A DNA stretch of 64,000 nucleotides from Paracoccus shandongensis (GCF_017315735.1 NZ_JAFLRK010000003.1:62001-126000), one strand, 5' to 3'; counted from the first letter of the stretch, positions 28,906 to 37,094 are shown. Notes: generated by a model from the letters alone, not told the origin. Translations and numbers: made by a program.

Positions 28906-29286
28906 GGAAGCCACCACAAGGGGGATAGGGGTTGCCCTTCCATTGTGCCACGTTGCAGGCGTTTCTTCCATCTTTCGTCATTGCTGCCGGACCCCTATTG
29001 CCGACAACAAGCGGCGCTTGTTCTTTCTGATGTCAGTCTCGGCGCGCAGGGTCGCACGGACACCTGGTCCGCTTGCTGGAACGCTGCCTTGTCCCGGTTT
29101 TGCGGCTGCAGGGATCTGTTGCCACGCCCATATCGGACGTGGCGGGCCATGTCCGGGACGATTCCCGGCAAAAGCTCTGGTGCATGATATCCATCAAGGC
29201 GGAGGGGGCTGAAGAAGCGATCCCGAAAGGAGAATGGATCCGACCATGCCCATCCGTGATGATCGTCTTCGTGCCCTGGGGGCTTT
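28906..29286. other. intergenic stretch without recognised genes
   Basis: 381 bp between ppsA and the MBL-fold gene, both on the minus strand. It should hold the ppsA promoter. No FNR-type palindrome, RNA gene or conserved short gene was found; open frames here read as noise. Confidence 0.45.
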
Positions 29287-30207
29287 TCAGAAACGGTTGA
29301 CGGGGATCTTCAGGTAGCTGTGCCGGTCGGCCTCGGGTGCGGGCAGGCGCCCGCCGCGCAGGTTGATCTGCAAGGCGGCAAGGATCCGGTCGGGCAGCGG
29401 CAGGGTGGCGTCGCGTTCGTTGCGTTTCTTGATCCAATCCTCGCGCCGGGTGCCGTCCTTGACGTGCCTGTTGCCCGCGCGATGCTGGGCGACGGTCGCC
29501 TCCCACTGGGGCTCGTCGCGGTCGTCGGTGCCGTAATCGTGGCCCACGAACAGGCGCGTGTCCCTTGGCAGGGCCAGGATCGCCTGGATCGAGTCCCACA
29601 GCTGTCCGGCATCGCCGCCGGGGAAATCGGCGCGCGAGGTGCCCACGTCGGGCTGCATCAGCGTGTCATGGGTGAAGGCCGCGTCCCCGCAGACATAGGT
29701 GATCGAGCCCAGCGTATGGCCGGGCGACAGCATCACCCGCACCTCCAGTTCGCCGATGCGGAAGGTCTCGCCGGCGGCGAACAGGCGGTCGAAGTCGCGG
29801 GCCGGATCGAAGGCGTCGGGCAGGTTGTAAAGCTTGGCCCAAAGCCTGGCGATGTCATGGACCTTGTCGCCAAGGGCTGTCGGCGCGCCGGTGCGTTCCT
29901 TCAGATGCGCCGAGGCCATGACGTGATCGGCATGGGGATGGGTGTCGAGGATCCACCGGACCGTCAACCCGTTCTGCCGCACAAGGTCCAGCACCTGCTC
30001 CATGCTCTCGGTCGAGAAGCGGTAGTTCTTCGGATCGAGGTTCCAGACCACGTCGATCAACGCGGCCTGCCTTGTCGCGGGATCGGCGCAGACATACTGG
30101 ATCGACCCGGTGTCTGGCTCGTAGATGCCCCAGACATCGGGGCTGCCCGCGCCTGTCGAAGGCGAGTGACGGACCACCCGCTCCTTCAGTTTCGATGTGC
30201 TCATCAT
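29287..30207 (-). CDS. MBL-fold metallohydrolase, persulfide dioxygenase-like (Blh/ETHE1 group)
   Basis: 306-residue metallo-beta-lactamase fold protein. The metal motif THPHADH holds His90, His92, Asp94 and His95; LSPGHTLGSITYVCGDAAFTHDTL and VGHDYG supply the remaining ligands. The pattern and context fit the ETHE1/Blh branch, which oxidises glutathione persulfide to sulfite. The ATG at 30207 overlaps the stop of the upstream YeeE/YedE gene and has GGGAG at five bases; the longer open frame to 30852 only shadows that gene. With the transporters and the ArsR protein it forms a sulfide/persulfide detoxification module like the bigR operon. Confidence 0.87.
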   Translation of the reverse strand: MMSTSKLKERVVRHSPSTGAGSPDVWGIYEPDTGSIQYVCADPATRQAALIDVVWNLDPKNYRFSTESMEQVLDLVRQNGLTVRWILDTHPHADHVMASAHLKERTGAPTALGDKVHDIARLWAKLYNLPDAFDPARDFDRLFAAGETFRIGELEVRVMLSPGHTLGSITYVCGDAAFTHDTLMQPDVGTSRADFPGGDAGQLWDSIQAILALPRDTRLFVGHDYGTDDRDEPQWEATVAQHRAGNRHVKDGTRREDWIKKRNERDATLPLPDRILAALQINLRGGRLPAPEADRHSYLKIPVNRF

Positions 30208-30641
30208 GGCGCTCCCTTGGCTTGCAGGTAACCGCCTGCCTTGATCCGGCCGCCCAGCCACAGACCCGCCAGCATCGCGGGCAGAAAGATCAGGGTTCCC
30301 GGCGCCAGCAGCGGCAGGGCGGTGATGGCCGGGCCGGGGCAGAAGCCGCCGATCCCCCAGCCGATGCCAAACAGCGCCGCACCGGCCAGCAGGGGCTTGT
30401 CGATGGCGCGGTTCCCGGGGATGTCGAAGGTCCGGTCCAGCACCGGCGTCCCGCGCCGCCAGACCAGGCGATAGCCCGCAAGGGCGGTCAGCAGGGCGCC
30501 GCCCATCACGAAGGCCAAGCTGGGATCCCAGCTTCCCGCCAGGTCCAGGAAGTTCAGGACCTTGGCCGGGTTGGCCATGCCCGAGACCACCAGACCCAAC
30601 CCGAAAACCAGGCCGCTGAGAAAGCCCCACAGCACACGCAT
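30204..30641 (-). CDS. YeeE/YedE family half-protein, second subunit
   Basis: 145-residue inner-membrane protein with four or five hydrophobic segments and the GIGWGIGGFCPGPAI signature, whose cysteine is conserved among proposed sulfur-compound transporters. Full-length YeeE has two such halves in one chain; here they are encoded by two genes sharing one base at the TGATG junction. Its stop overlaps the MBL gene start. The likely role is moving thiosulfate or another sulfur species across the inner membrane; direction is unknown. Confidence 0.87.
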   Translation of the reverse strand: MRVLWGFLSGLVFGLGLVVSGMANPAKVLNFLDLAGSWDPSLAFVMGGALLTALAGYRLVWRRGTPVLDRTFDIPGNRAIDKPLLAGAALFGIGWGIGGFCPGPAITALPLLAPGTLIFLPAMLAGLWLGGRIKAGGYLQAKGAP

Positions 30642-31087
30642 CACGCACCTCCCAGGATGTGGCGCAGCACGAAGACGGTGGCAAAGCCCGCCGCCATGAA
30701 GGTGGCGACCGCCGCCAGCGACCGGCCCGACAGCCGCGCCAGTCCGCAGACCCCGTGCCCCGAGGTGCAGCCCGAGCCAAGCGCGGTGCCCGTGCCCACA
30801 AGCAGTCCGGCCAGGGCCATGCCGCCCCCGTTGCCGGGAACCGACTGCGCAATCGTCCCGCCCAAGGCGATCACCACCAGCGGCGCCAGGATCAGCCCGG
30901 CCAGAAAGGCCCACCGCCAGTCGCGGTCCTTCGCCGCGCCGGGCAGCGCCAGGGCGCCCTGGATAATTCCGGAAATCCCGGCAATGCGGCCAAACAGCCC
31001 CATCACCATCACAGCGCTGAGCCCGATCAGCACGCCGCCAAACAGCGAGGCCCAAGGGGTGAACGCGGTCTCGATCCCGATCTCCAT
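30641..31087 (-). CDS. YeeE/YedE family half-protein, first subunit
   Basis: 148-residue inner-membrane protein, the N-terminal partner of the pair. The signature GTALGSGCTSGHGVCGLARLS contains the conserved cysteines of the family. Four hydrophobic segments are visible. GGAGGAAA lies about five bases before the ATG. It is the first gene of the sulfur operon, transcribed from a near-consensus promoter inside the start of the divergent regulator gene. Confidence 0.88.
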   Translation of the reverse strand: MEIGIETAFTPWASLFGGVLIGLSAVMVMGLFGRIAGISGIIQGALALPGAAKDRDWRWAFLAGLILAPLVVIALGGTIAQSVPGNGGGMALAGLLVGTGTALGSGCTSGHGVCGLARLSGRSLAAVATFMAAGFATVFVLRHILGGA

Positions 31088-31115
31088 GCATTTCCTCCGT
31101 GTCTTGCGGCCACGC

Positions 31116-31177
31116 TTGCCTGATCCGCCTGCCGGGTTTATATATTAATCATGTCTAAATCAGTCAATGCTAATATA
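31116..31177. promoter_or_regulatory. bidirectional promoter with one shared -10 box, plus inverted repeat
   Basis: The palindrome TATATA (31139-31144) can act as -10 box on both strands. Leftward, TTGACT (31162-31167) lies exactly 17 bp away and drives the YeeE/YedE-MBL operon. Rightward, TTGCCT (31116-31121) lies exactly 17 bp away and would start RNA at about 31151, the A of the regulator ATG. An inverted repeat TATATTA (31141-31147)/TAATATA (31171-31177) overlaps this region and is a candidate operator. The box positions are read directly; activity is inferred. Confidence 0.65.
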
Positions 31178-31516
31178 ATAAGTCGGGACACGGCGACCCA
31201 TGCCCTGCGGGACCGCGCCGATCACGTGGCCGGGCGGCTGGCCCTGGTCGCCAATGCCAAGCGCCTGCTGATCCTGTGCGAACTGACCAAGGGTGAACGC
31301 TCGGTCGGTGCGCTGCAGCAGGCCGTGGGCCTGAGCCAGTCCGCGCTGAGCCAGCACCTGGCCAAGCTGCGCGAGGCCGGGATGGTCGACACGCGCCGCA
31401 AAAGCCAGACCATCTTCTATCGCATCAGCGACCCCGACCTGGAGATTCTCATGGCTGCGCTTTATGATGCCTTCTGCAAGGATCTGGAAAGTCCGACTGA
31501 GCCTGCGCTTGGATAA
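31151..31516 (+). CDS. ArsR-family regulator with two sensor-type cysteines (BigR/SqrR-like)
   Basis: 121-residue winged-helix repressor. The DNA-recognition helix is QAVGLSQSALSQHLAKLR, followed by the wing TRRKSQTIFYRI. Cys43 (LLILCELTKGE) and Cys109 (YDAFCKDLE) occupy the positions that in SqrR/BigR form a sulfur-bridged pair on exposure to persulfide, relieving repression. It is divergent from the YeeE/YedE-MBL operon, its probable target. No Shine-Dalgarno sequence precedes the ATG, and the predicted rightward promoter would give a leaderless mRNA. Confidence 0.88.
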   Translation: MSKSVNANIISRDTATHALRDRADHVAGRLALVANAKRLLILCELTKGERSVGALQQAVGLSQSALSQHLAKLREAGMVDTRRKSQTIFYRISDPDLEILMAALYDAFCKDLESPTEPALG

Positions 31517-31563
31517 GGCACGAGGACTGACGACATGGGTGGTCCTTTCGAGACGCAAGCGGG

Positions 31564-32052
31564 TCAGACAGGCAAGGGCTGGATCATGGCGCGGGGCTGG
31601 CCGGCCTCTTCCCACAGGAAGGCCAGCGTGACCGGCAGGCGGAAGCGGCGGGGTCCGGCTGCGCCGGGGTTCAGCCAAAGGGTGCCGCCGGTGTCCTCGA
31701 TGCCGGGCCTGTGGGAATGGCCCGAGACCGCGACGTTCCACCCCTCGGCTGCCGGATCGGCCCGCAAGGCCTTGCGGTCATGGATCATGTGGATCCGCAG
31801 GGCTCCCATCGTGAGGCTTACCGTTTCGGGCAAGGCCTCGGCCCAGGGACCACGGTCGATATTGCCGCGGATGGCCGTCACCGGGGCGATGCGCGCCAGC
31901 GTGTCAAGGTGGGCGGGATCGCCGATATCGCCCGCGTGCAGGATGCGGGTGACGCCGGCCAGAGCCTCCAGCGCCTCGGGGCGAAGCAGGGCGTGAGTAT
32001 CGGAGATGACGCCGATGCGCTGCCCGGCAGATGGCTGGATGAGTGGTTGCAT
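31564..32052 (-). CDS. YfcE/MJ0936-type metallophosphoesterase
   Basis: Calcineurin-like phosphoesterase of 162 residues. The five metal motifs are visible in order: ISDTH (Asp18, His20), HAGDIGD, RGNID, HDR and GHSHRP. Proteins of this group hydrolyse phosphodiesters in the cytoplasm. AGGAG lies seven bases from the ATG at 32052; longer frames to 32142 are not supported. It is convergent with the ArsR gene and has no clear functional link to it. Confidence 0.87.
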   Translation of the reverse strand: MQPLIQPSAGQRIGVISDTHALLRPEALEALAGVTRILHAGDIGDPAHLDTLARIAPVTAIRGNIDRGPWAEALPETVSLTMGALRIHMIHDRKALRADPAAEGWNVAVSGHSHRPGIEDTGGTLWLNPGAAGPRRFRLPVTLAFLWEEAGQPRAMIQPLPV

Positions 32053-32191
32053 GGGGCAGCTCCTGTTGGGCATTGCACGCCGGTCGCGCGTTTGGCGCCG
32101 GTTAACGGCATGGCTGCAGGCCTGTTCCGCGTCGTACGACACTGATTATCAGCCGTAGCCTTCATGGGTGCGGCCCCGACCAAAACAGAGG

Positions 32192-32225
32192 TTGGTTTGT
32201 CTTCATTTTTGGTTATATTGAAGAC
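32192..32225 (+). promoter_or_regulatory. promoter and operator candidate of the parDE genes
   Basis: GTCTTCA (32199-32205) and TGAAGAC (32219-32225) form an inverted repeat 13 bases apart. It lies over a plausible promoter, TTGGTT (32192-32197) and TATATT (32214-32219) with 16-bp spacing. Type II antitoxins usually repress their own promoter through such repeats. Confidence 0.5.
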
Positions 32226-32249
32226 GCCAATAGCGACAGGAGGCCAGTT

Positions 32250-32507
32250 GTGTCCCGCATGACAACCATGACCGTCAGGGTTGGAGGTGCCTTGAGCGAC
32301 TTTGTAGCCGCGAATGTAGGTGAGGATGGGTCCTATGAGAACGTCAGCGAATACATCCGTGACCTGATCCGGCGAGACAAGGAGCGGGCCGAGCGCGAAG
32401 CGTTTGATCGGTTGAAGGCCGAACTGACCCGCGCCTTCGCAGCGCCCGAAGACAGCTACAAGCGACTGACAGCGACTGAGGTCATCGCCCGGAACCGGCG
32501 CGCTTGA
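32250..32507 (+). CDS. parD: ParD-like ribbon-helix-helix antitoxin
   Basis: 85-residue antitoxin. TMTVRVGGALSDFVAANV forms the DNA-binding strand and first helix, and SYENVSEYIRDLIRRDKER the second helix, as in ParD/CopG proteins. The charged C-terminal part would wrap the toxin. The start is GTG with a perfect AGGAGG (32238-32243) six bases upstream; an in-frame ATG follows at 32259. The toxin gene begins four bases after its stop. It stabilises the replicon by post-segregational killing together with the downstream gene. Confidence 0.88.
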   Translation: MSRMTTMTVRVGGALSDFVAANVGEDGSYENVSEYIRDLIRRDKERAEREAFDRLKAELTRAFAAPEDSYKRLTATEVIARNRRA

Positions 32508-32511
32508 GCCC

Positions 32512-32823
32512 ATGACGATCCAAGTCCAAGAGGCAGCATCCCTCCGCCTTGACGAGATCTACCTCTACACCCGTGACAGATGGGGCGAGGCGCAGGCTGA
32601 GACCTACATAACCGGCCTGTTTTCTGCGTTCCAGCAACTCGAAACGGGCGGTGTGATGTCGCGGCCCGTGCCGGCCGAGTTCGGGGTGGAGGGGTACTTT
32701 TTCCGCTACGAGCGGCATGTCGTATATTGGAAGCGGCTCGCCAATGGCGACATCGGCATTGTCACGATCTTGCATGAACGAATGCATCAGATCGACCGGT
32801 TCAAGGACGATTACTTCGGTTGA
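32512..32823 (+). CDS. parE: ParE-family toxin
   Basis: 103-residue RelE/ParE-superfamily toxin. EAASLRLDEIYLYTRDRWGEAQAETY and RYERHVVYWKRLANGDIGIVTILHERM follow the ParE fold (two helices then a beta sheet), and the C-terminal HQIDRFKDDYF is present. ParE toxins block DNA gyrase; RelE-type activity is less likely from the pattern. It is directly downstream of its antitoxin and 560 bp upstream of repA, a typical plasmid-stability position. Confidence 0.88.
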   Translation: MTIQVQEAASLRLDEIYLYTRDRWGEAQAETYITGLFSAFQQLETGGVMSRPVPAEFGVEGYFFRYERHVVYWKRLANGDIGIVTILHERMHQIDRFKDDYFG

Positions 32824-33384
32824 GGTAATACTTACGAGGCTGATACAACGGTCCAAGATCAGGATGACCAGGGCCGCATCCCGGCTCTTGCCGAGACGGC
32901 GCGCCAGGCTGCGACCGGTCGACGCCGGCCCTTGCCGTGAGCCTAGACCCCTGCCCCTCCTTTGTGCCTTTGTGCTGCGCCGCCTGTCTAGATCCGAGCC
33001 ATACCGCAGGGGCGCAATAGGCCGGCCGCACGGATTCCATCTCGGCCTTTCGGGTAGCGATCGCTTGCGAGGGTAGCCAGGTTGTCCAGCCGCGCGCAGA
33101 CCCGGTCTGGCGATGTGTGCAATCCCACACCAGCAGCAGAATGCGTGTCAGTCACAGGCGTTTCCAGCAGACTGCGGAAGTAATGCTAGGACATGAGGTA
33201 CAAAAGCGTCCCTTCATCGCCACACAGGAATGACAATCCACAATTTTCTTGCTGCACTCGTTCATAAATGCAAATTTGGCATATGGAAGCCCCTGAAGAT
33301 CTTGTATGGTCGGAAGCAATTAGGTGCACCAGCACCATACAAGAGACGAAAAGCCCAGGAAATCGGGCGGCAGACGAGGACAAG
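32824..33384. other. non-coding stretch upstream of repA
   Basis: 561 bp between the toxin gene and the preferred repA start. No conserved gene was recognised. The last 150 bp are AT-richer than the surroundings (around 33235-33290, with AATTTTC and CATAAATGCAAATTTGGCAT) and should contain the repABC promoter and RepA operator. The frame open from 33268 adds 39 residues to RepA without family sequence. Confidence 0.5.
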
Positions 33385-34593
33385 ATGAACGATCTCAGCC
33401 TGCTCAGGCGCAGCTTCGATTCGGACCGTATCACGGAATTCGCCGAAAGCCTCGCCACGTCTCTGGACCGGCAGATGAAGAACGCCTTCCGGCCGGAGGA
33501 AAGAAAGGCCTTGCGCTTGTTCTCGGCCCGCGAGGTCTGCGAACTGACGGGGATCTCCAACTCGAACCTCAACACCCGCTTGGCAGACGATCCTGATTTT
33601 CCCCAGCCAACCCTGGACAAGCGGGGCCATCGTTGGTTCAGCGCCGAGGCGATCGACCAGATCCGCGACCACATGTTCCGCACCGGCAAGAAGGACCTGA
33701 CCTATCGGCCAGGCCGCCATCCGGGCGACGCCATGCAAGTCATCAGCTTTGTAAATTTCAAGGGAGGGTCGGGCAAGACCACCTCGGCGGCGCATGTTGC
33801 CCAGAAGCTGGCCCTCGATGGCTACCGGGTCCTTGCCGTCGATCTGGACGCCCAAGCCAGCCTTACGACGCTTTTCGGCTATCGTCCGGAACTGGAGTTT
33901 CAGGAGAACGGCACGGTCTATGACTGCCTGCGCTACGACGAAGAGCAGGTGGGTATAGAGCACATCATCCTGAAGACCTATTTCCACAATCTGGATCTGG
34001 CGCCAGCCGGCTTGATCCTTGCCGAATACGAGACGAATACGGCCTATGCGCTGAGCCAGCGGATCACGCCCAACTTCGCTGAGCGGCTGTCGATCCAGCT
34101 GGATCGGGTCCAGGACCGCTATGACGTGGTCATCATCGACTGCCCACCGCAGCTGGGCTTTACGACTCTCTCGGCGCTCGCGGCAAGCTCCGGGCTGATC
34201 GTCACGGTCGTACCCAGTATGCTGGACATCGCCTCCATGTCGCAGTTCCTCAGCCTCGCGGGCGACCTGTTCCGCACAATCCAGACCCATACCAGCCGGT
34301 CGGAGCCGATCTCCTGGAACTTCGTGAAGTTCCTGCTGACCCGCTATGAGCCCTCAGATGGCCCGCAGACCCAAATGGCAGCCTATCTCCGGACCATTCT
34401 GCAGGACGAGGTGCTAACCAATCCGATGCTGAAGTCCACCGCCATCAGCGATGCAGGCATGACGCAGCAGACAGTCTTCGAGATCGATCCCGCAAAGCTC
34501 CTGCGCAAGACGCTCGACCGGGCAGTGCAAAGCTGCACGGCAGTGACCCAGGAGGTCGAGGGTCTGATCCAGCGGTCCTGGGGGCGTGTCTGA
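33385..34593 (+). CDS. repA: RepA, ParA-type plasmid partitioning ATPase
   Basis: 402-residue repABC RepA. An N-terminal helix-turn-helix (LFSAREVCELTGISNSNLN, about residues 45-65) serves operator binding. The deviant Walker A is FKGGSGKTTSA (about 125-134), followed by VLAVDLDAQASLT and VVIIDCPPQLG. The ATG at 33385 gives the normal length. RepA moves plasmid copies apart with RepB and represses the operon. Its TGA overlaps the repB ATG. Together with RepB and RepC it identifies the molecule as a low-copy repABC replicon. Confidence 0.94.
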   Translation: MNDLSLLRRSFDSDRITEFAESLATSLDRQMKNAFRPEERKALRLFSAREVCELTGISNSNLNTRLADDPDFPQPTLDKRGHRWFSAEAIDQIRDHMFRTGKKDLTYRPGRHPGDAMQVISFVNFKGGSGKTTSAAHVAQKLALDGYRVLAVDLDAQASLTTLFGYRPELEFQENGTVYDCLRYDEEQVGIEHIILKTYFHNLDLAPAGLILAEYETNTAYALSQRITPNFAERLSIQLDRVQDRYDVVIIDCPPQLGFTTLSALAASSGLIVTVVPSMLDIASMSQFLSLAGDLFRTIQTHTSRSEPISWNFVKFLLTRYEPSDGPQTQMAAYLRTILQDEVLTNPMLKSTAISDAGMTQQTVFEIDPAKLLRKTLDRAVQSCTAVTQEVEGLIQRSWGRV

Positions 34594-35615
34594 TGGGACG
34601 CAAGAACGTCTTCGAGACAGCTCTCGACGCAGCCGCCCCCCCTATCAGCACGGTCGCGCTGCGCAGGCAGGGCGCCCCTTCGATGGCCACGCTCGGCAAC
34701 ACGCTGCGCGACATGTCTGCCAGCGGGATCCAGGAACTCGACCCTTCGTTAATCGACGAGTCGGGCATCCAGGACCGCATCACACTGGAGGCGGCCGACA
34801 TAGCCCGCCTCGCTGAGAGCATCCGCACCCATGGGCAGCAGGTGCCCATCTTGGTGCGGCCCCATCCAGACAGCATGAACCGGTTTATCATCGTCTATGG
34901 CCGCCGCCGTCTGGCCGCAGTGCGCAGTCTCGGCAACGGGATGCGTGTCAAGGCGATCGTTCGCCATTTGGCCGAGGACGCGGCAATCATTGCACAGGGG
35001 CAGGAGAACAACCTCAGGGTCGATCCCTCTTATATCGAAAAGGCCCTCTTTGTCCGGGAGCTTCGAGAAGCGGGATACCAGAACCAGGTCATCCAGGATG
35101 CCCTGGGCCTTGACAGGACGGCTATCTCGAAGATGAACACCGTTGTCGACAATGTCCCGGTCGAGGTCATCTTCTTTATCGGCGCCGCGCCCGAGATTGG
35201 CCGCAGGCAATGGACCGAGCTAGCCTTCCTCGCGCGCGAGCATGGCATCGATCTTCTGTCCCTCGTGCCGGAAAAGAGCGACACGCCCTCTACTGGGTCA
35301 GAACGATTCGAGAACATTCTGTCGCAGGCGCGGGGACTGGCCGGTCTTGCCGACGCCCCGGTGGCGCCTGTGCCCGAGCGCAAAGCCGCTGTGCCCGCGG
35401 TCACAGCGGTGAAAGACAGGGCGCTTGGTTCCGACATCCGCCGTTTCGATCTTGGCGGGCGGCATCTCGGGACCATGAAAAAGACCGGCCGTAGCCTTTC
35501 GCTGAGCGTCTCGTTGAGGCACCAGCCCCAGTTCGGACAGTGGTTTGAGGAAAACGCGGACGAGATCGTCCAGATGATCCACGATCATTGGTCGAAGAGC
35601 CGGGGAGAGGGCTGA
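34593..35615 (+). CDS. repB: RepB, ParB-type centromere-binding protein
   Basis: 340-residue partitioning protein. The N-terminal ParB domain contains LAESIRTHGQQVPILVRPHP, YGRRRLAAVR and GQENNLRVDPSYIEKALF. The central helix-turn-helix is NQVIQDALGLDRTAISKMN. The C-terminal part from about residue 215 is the likely dimerisation region. It binds parS sites and stimulates RepA. Candidate sites are the palindromes at 37067, 39196 and 39325. The start overlaps the repA stop codon. Confidence 0.94.
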   Translation: MGRKNVFETALDAAAPPISTVALRRQGAPSMATLGNTLRDMSASGIQELDPSLIDESGIQDRITLEAADIARLAESIRTHGQQVPILVRPHPDSMNRFIIVYGRRRLAAVRSLGNGMRVKAIVRHLAEDAAIIAQGQENNLRVDPSYIEKALFVRELREAGYQNQVIQDALGLDRTAISKMNTVVDNVPVEVIFFIGAAPEIGRRQWTELAFLAREHGIDLLSLVPEKSDTPSTGSERFENILSQARGLAGLADAPVAPVPERKAAVPAVTAVKDRALGSDIRRFDLGGRHLGTMKKTGRSLSLSVSLRHQPQFGQWFEENADEIVQMIHDHWSKSRGEG

Positions 35616-35659
35616 GCCCCTTCCCTTTGATCAACACGAGCAAAACAGAAAGGAGCGCA

Positions 35660-35731
35660 ACGGAGACCGAAAAAAGAAAGAGCCCCCCGAAGTCACCCTC
35701 GGAAGGCCCCGCTAGTTCTCGATTTTTGCAC
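35660..35731 (-). ncRNA. predicted counter-transcribed RNA of the repABC operon
   Basis: In the 137-bp repB-repC gap the minus strand has a promoter TTGACG (plus-strand 35760-35765) and TAGTAA (35737-35742) separated by exactly 17 bp. It also has a terminator: GCCTTCCGA (35699-35707) pairing with TCGGGGGGC (35682-35690), followed by TCTTTCTTTTTT. The RNA would be roughly 60 nt. repABC plasmids carry such an antisense RNA here, which limits RepC synthesis and sets copy number and incompatibility. No experiment supports it yet; the layout is read from sequence. Confidence 0.75.
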
Positions 35732-35769
35732 CTTCATTACTAGCAGCCTCCATTGTGCCCGTCAACAAC

Positions 35770-35782
35770 AACCGATTCGGTT
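35770..35782 (+). promoter_or_regulatory. short palindrome between ctRNA promoter and repC
   Basis: AACCGA and TCGGTT flank a single T. In repABC plasmids a stem-loop ahead of repC governs its translation and competes with the antisense RNA; this palindrome is a candidate for part of it. The small loop makes a DNA-binding site equally possible. Confidence 0.35.
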
Positions 35783-35866
35783 GGCGGGAGAAGTTTGCCT
35801 ACGTTTCTGAGAGATCTCGGGCAGACGCTGGTGACGCATGGGCTTACGGTCCCCCTGCGGAGCAGG

Positions 35867-36988
35867 ATGACATTTCAACGAGCAATTCCGCAGGCCATTG
35901 GCCTCGCGATGAGCCCGGCTGCGTTTGCAGCCAAGGCCGACGAAATATGGGGCATCTTCCGGGTGCTTCGCGATGCCGCGCCTCGTCTAGGCATCAAGCC
36001 CAAAGTAGTGCAGACCCTGTCCGCGCTTCTCAGTTGCCTTAAGCCCGGCCGTGGCATGATCTGCTTTGCCTCGAATGCTGAATTGCAACGCCGACTTGCC
36101 GGAGTCAGTGACAAGACCATCCGCAGGCACATTGCTGATCTGGCCGAGGCCGGGGTAATCCAGCGGCGCAGCAGCCCCAACGGAAAGCGATACAGCACCC
36201 GCGATCCGCAAAGCGGTGCCATCGAAGCTTACGGGATCGACCTGTCGCCAATGATCGAGAATCGCGAGCGGTGGTCCAATGCCCTTGCCGAGGCTGAGCG
36301 CGACAAGGCTCATATGAGGCATCTTAGAACCAAGATCCTCGCACGGCTTGCGTGGATCGATGACCGCGGGCACGATGGAATTGATACCACCGTCGCACGG
36401 AAAATGCTGCGCCGCACATCGCTGACGCCTGCCCTTCTCGAAGAGATCCTTGCCGAACTCGACAACAGAATGCGGGAGGAGGATGAGCCACAGCCCCCCT
36501 ACCCTTCCGATGCGCCGGAGATCAAAGATAGCCGCACAGATCCGATGACCGCCACTGCCGGTCAAAATGACCGACATCTTCTTAAGTCTTACCCTGAAGA
36601 CCATGAATCAGACTTGCGTAAGGAATCTGAGAAAGCACCTGAAGACGGTGAGCAGAGCATGCTAGTGAAACTACAAATAGGCTGCCCAAGCGCAATGGAG
36701 TTCGCACTGGAGCCTGTCACCACATGGGACGCCGCAGATAAGCACGCTCGCATGCTGGCGCCGATGATCGGCATCGATCAGGCTCTCCTTGCCCAGGCCA
36801 GGGAACGCTTGGGCCTCCGCGATGCTGCCATCACTGTCTTAGCCATGGTGCAGCTACAACCCCGCATCCGCAACATGCAGGCTTATTTCCGCAGCCTTGT
36901 TTCTGGAAAGCGGTCTGTTCGCTTCAATCCCGTCACCTTGCTGGAACGCCTTGTAGCAGGCTCGTCCGCGTTGTCCCGATGTATTTGA
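35867..36988 (+). CDS. repC: RepC, plasmid replication initiator
   Basis: Replication initiator of the repABC family, 373 residues from the ATG at 35867. The N-terminal winged-helix part has AKADEIWGIFRVLRDAAPRLGI, then CFASNAELQRRLAGVSDKTIRRHIADL and RRSSPNGKRY, the conserved RepC block. A hydrophilic linker (about 220-290) and a smaller C-terminal domain follow. The start is uncertain: the frame is open to a TTG at 35753, but GGAG precedes the ATG at 35867. In this family the origin lies inside repC; the AT-rich stretch near 36540-36680 is the likely place. Confidence 0.9.
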   Translation: MTFQRAIPQAIGLAMSPAAFAAKADEIWGIFRVLRDAAPRLGIKPKVVQTLSALLSCLKPGRGMICFASNAELQRRLAGVSDKTIRRHIADLAEAGVIQRRSSPNGKRYSTRDPQSGAIEAYGIDLSPMIENRERWSNALAEAERDKAHMRHLRTKILARLAWIDDRGHDGIDTTVARKMLRRTSLTPALLEEILAELDNRMREEDEPQPPYPSDAPEIKDSRTDPMTATAGQNDRHLLKSYPEDHESDLRKESEKAPEDGEQSMLVKLQIGCPSAMEFALEPVTTWDAADKHARMLAPMIGIDQALLAQARERLGLRDAAITVLAMVQLQPRIRNMQAYFRSLVSGKRSVRFNPVTLLERLVAGSSALSRCI

Positions 36989-37066
36989 TGTGATCTCAGA
37001 TAATCTGGCGACGGTAGCCGCGCATAGTTAATTTCAGCAGAGTATGCGAAGGTTAGCAATTCGGCG

Positions 37067-37094
37067 ACCCATTGTGCCCGCGAGCACAATGGGT
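37067..37094. repeat. 28-bp palindrome, candidate centromere (parS) site
   Basis: The arms ACCCATTGTGC and GCACAATGGGT are perfect complements around the core CCGCGA, so only one base pair in 28 breaks the symmetry. It lies 78 bp behind repC. It shares the pattern CAYTGTGMCCGCG with the two palindromes at 39196 and 39325. Confidence 0.65.

Noticed and set aside
29287..30852. 521-codon frame that would fuse an extra N-terminal domain to the MBL protein
   Set aside because: The extra part is an off-frame reading of the YeeE/YedE gene. The ATG at 30207 has its own ribosome site and overlaps the previous stop.
32801..33130. 109-codon minus-strand frame in the gap before repA
   Set aside because: No motif, no good ribosome site, and composition like noise in a non-coding plasmid region.
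33268..33384. 39-residue N-terminal extension of RepA
   Set aside because: No family sequence and no ribosome site; the ATG at 33385 gives the usual RepA length.
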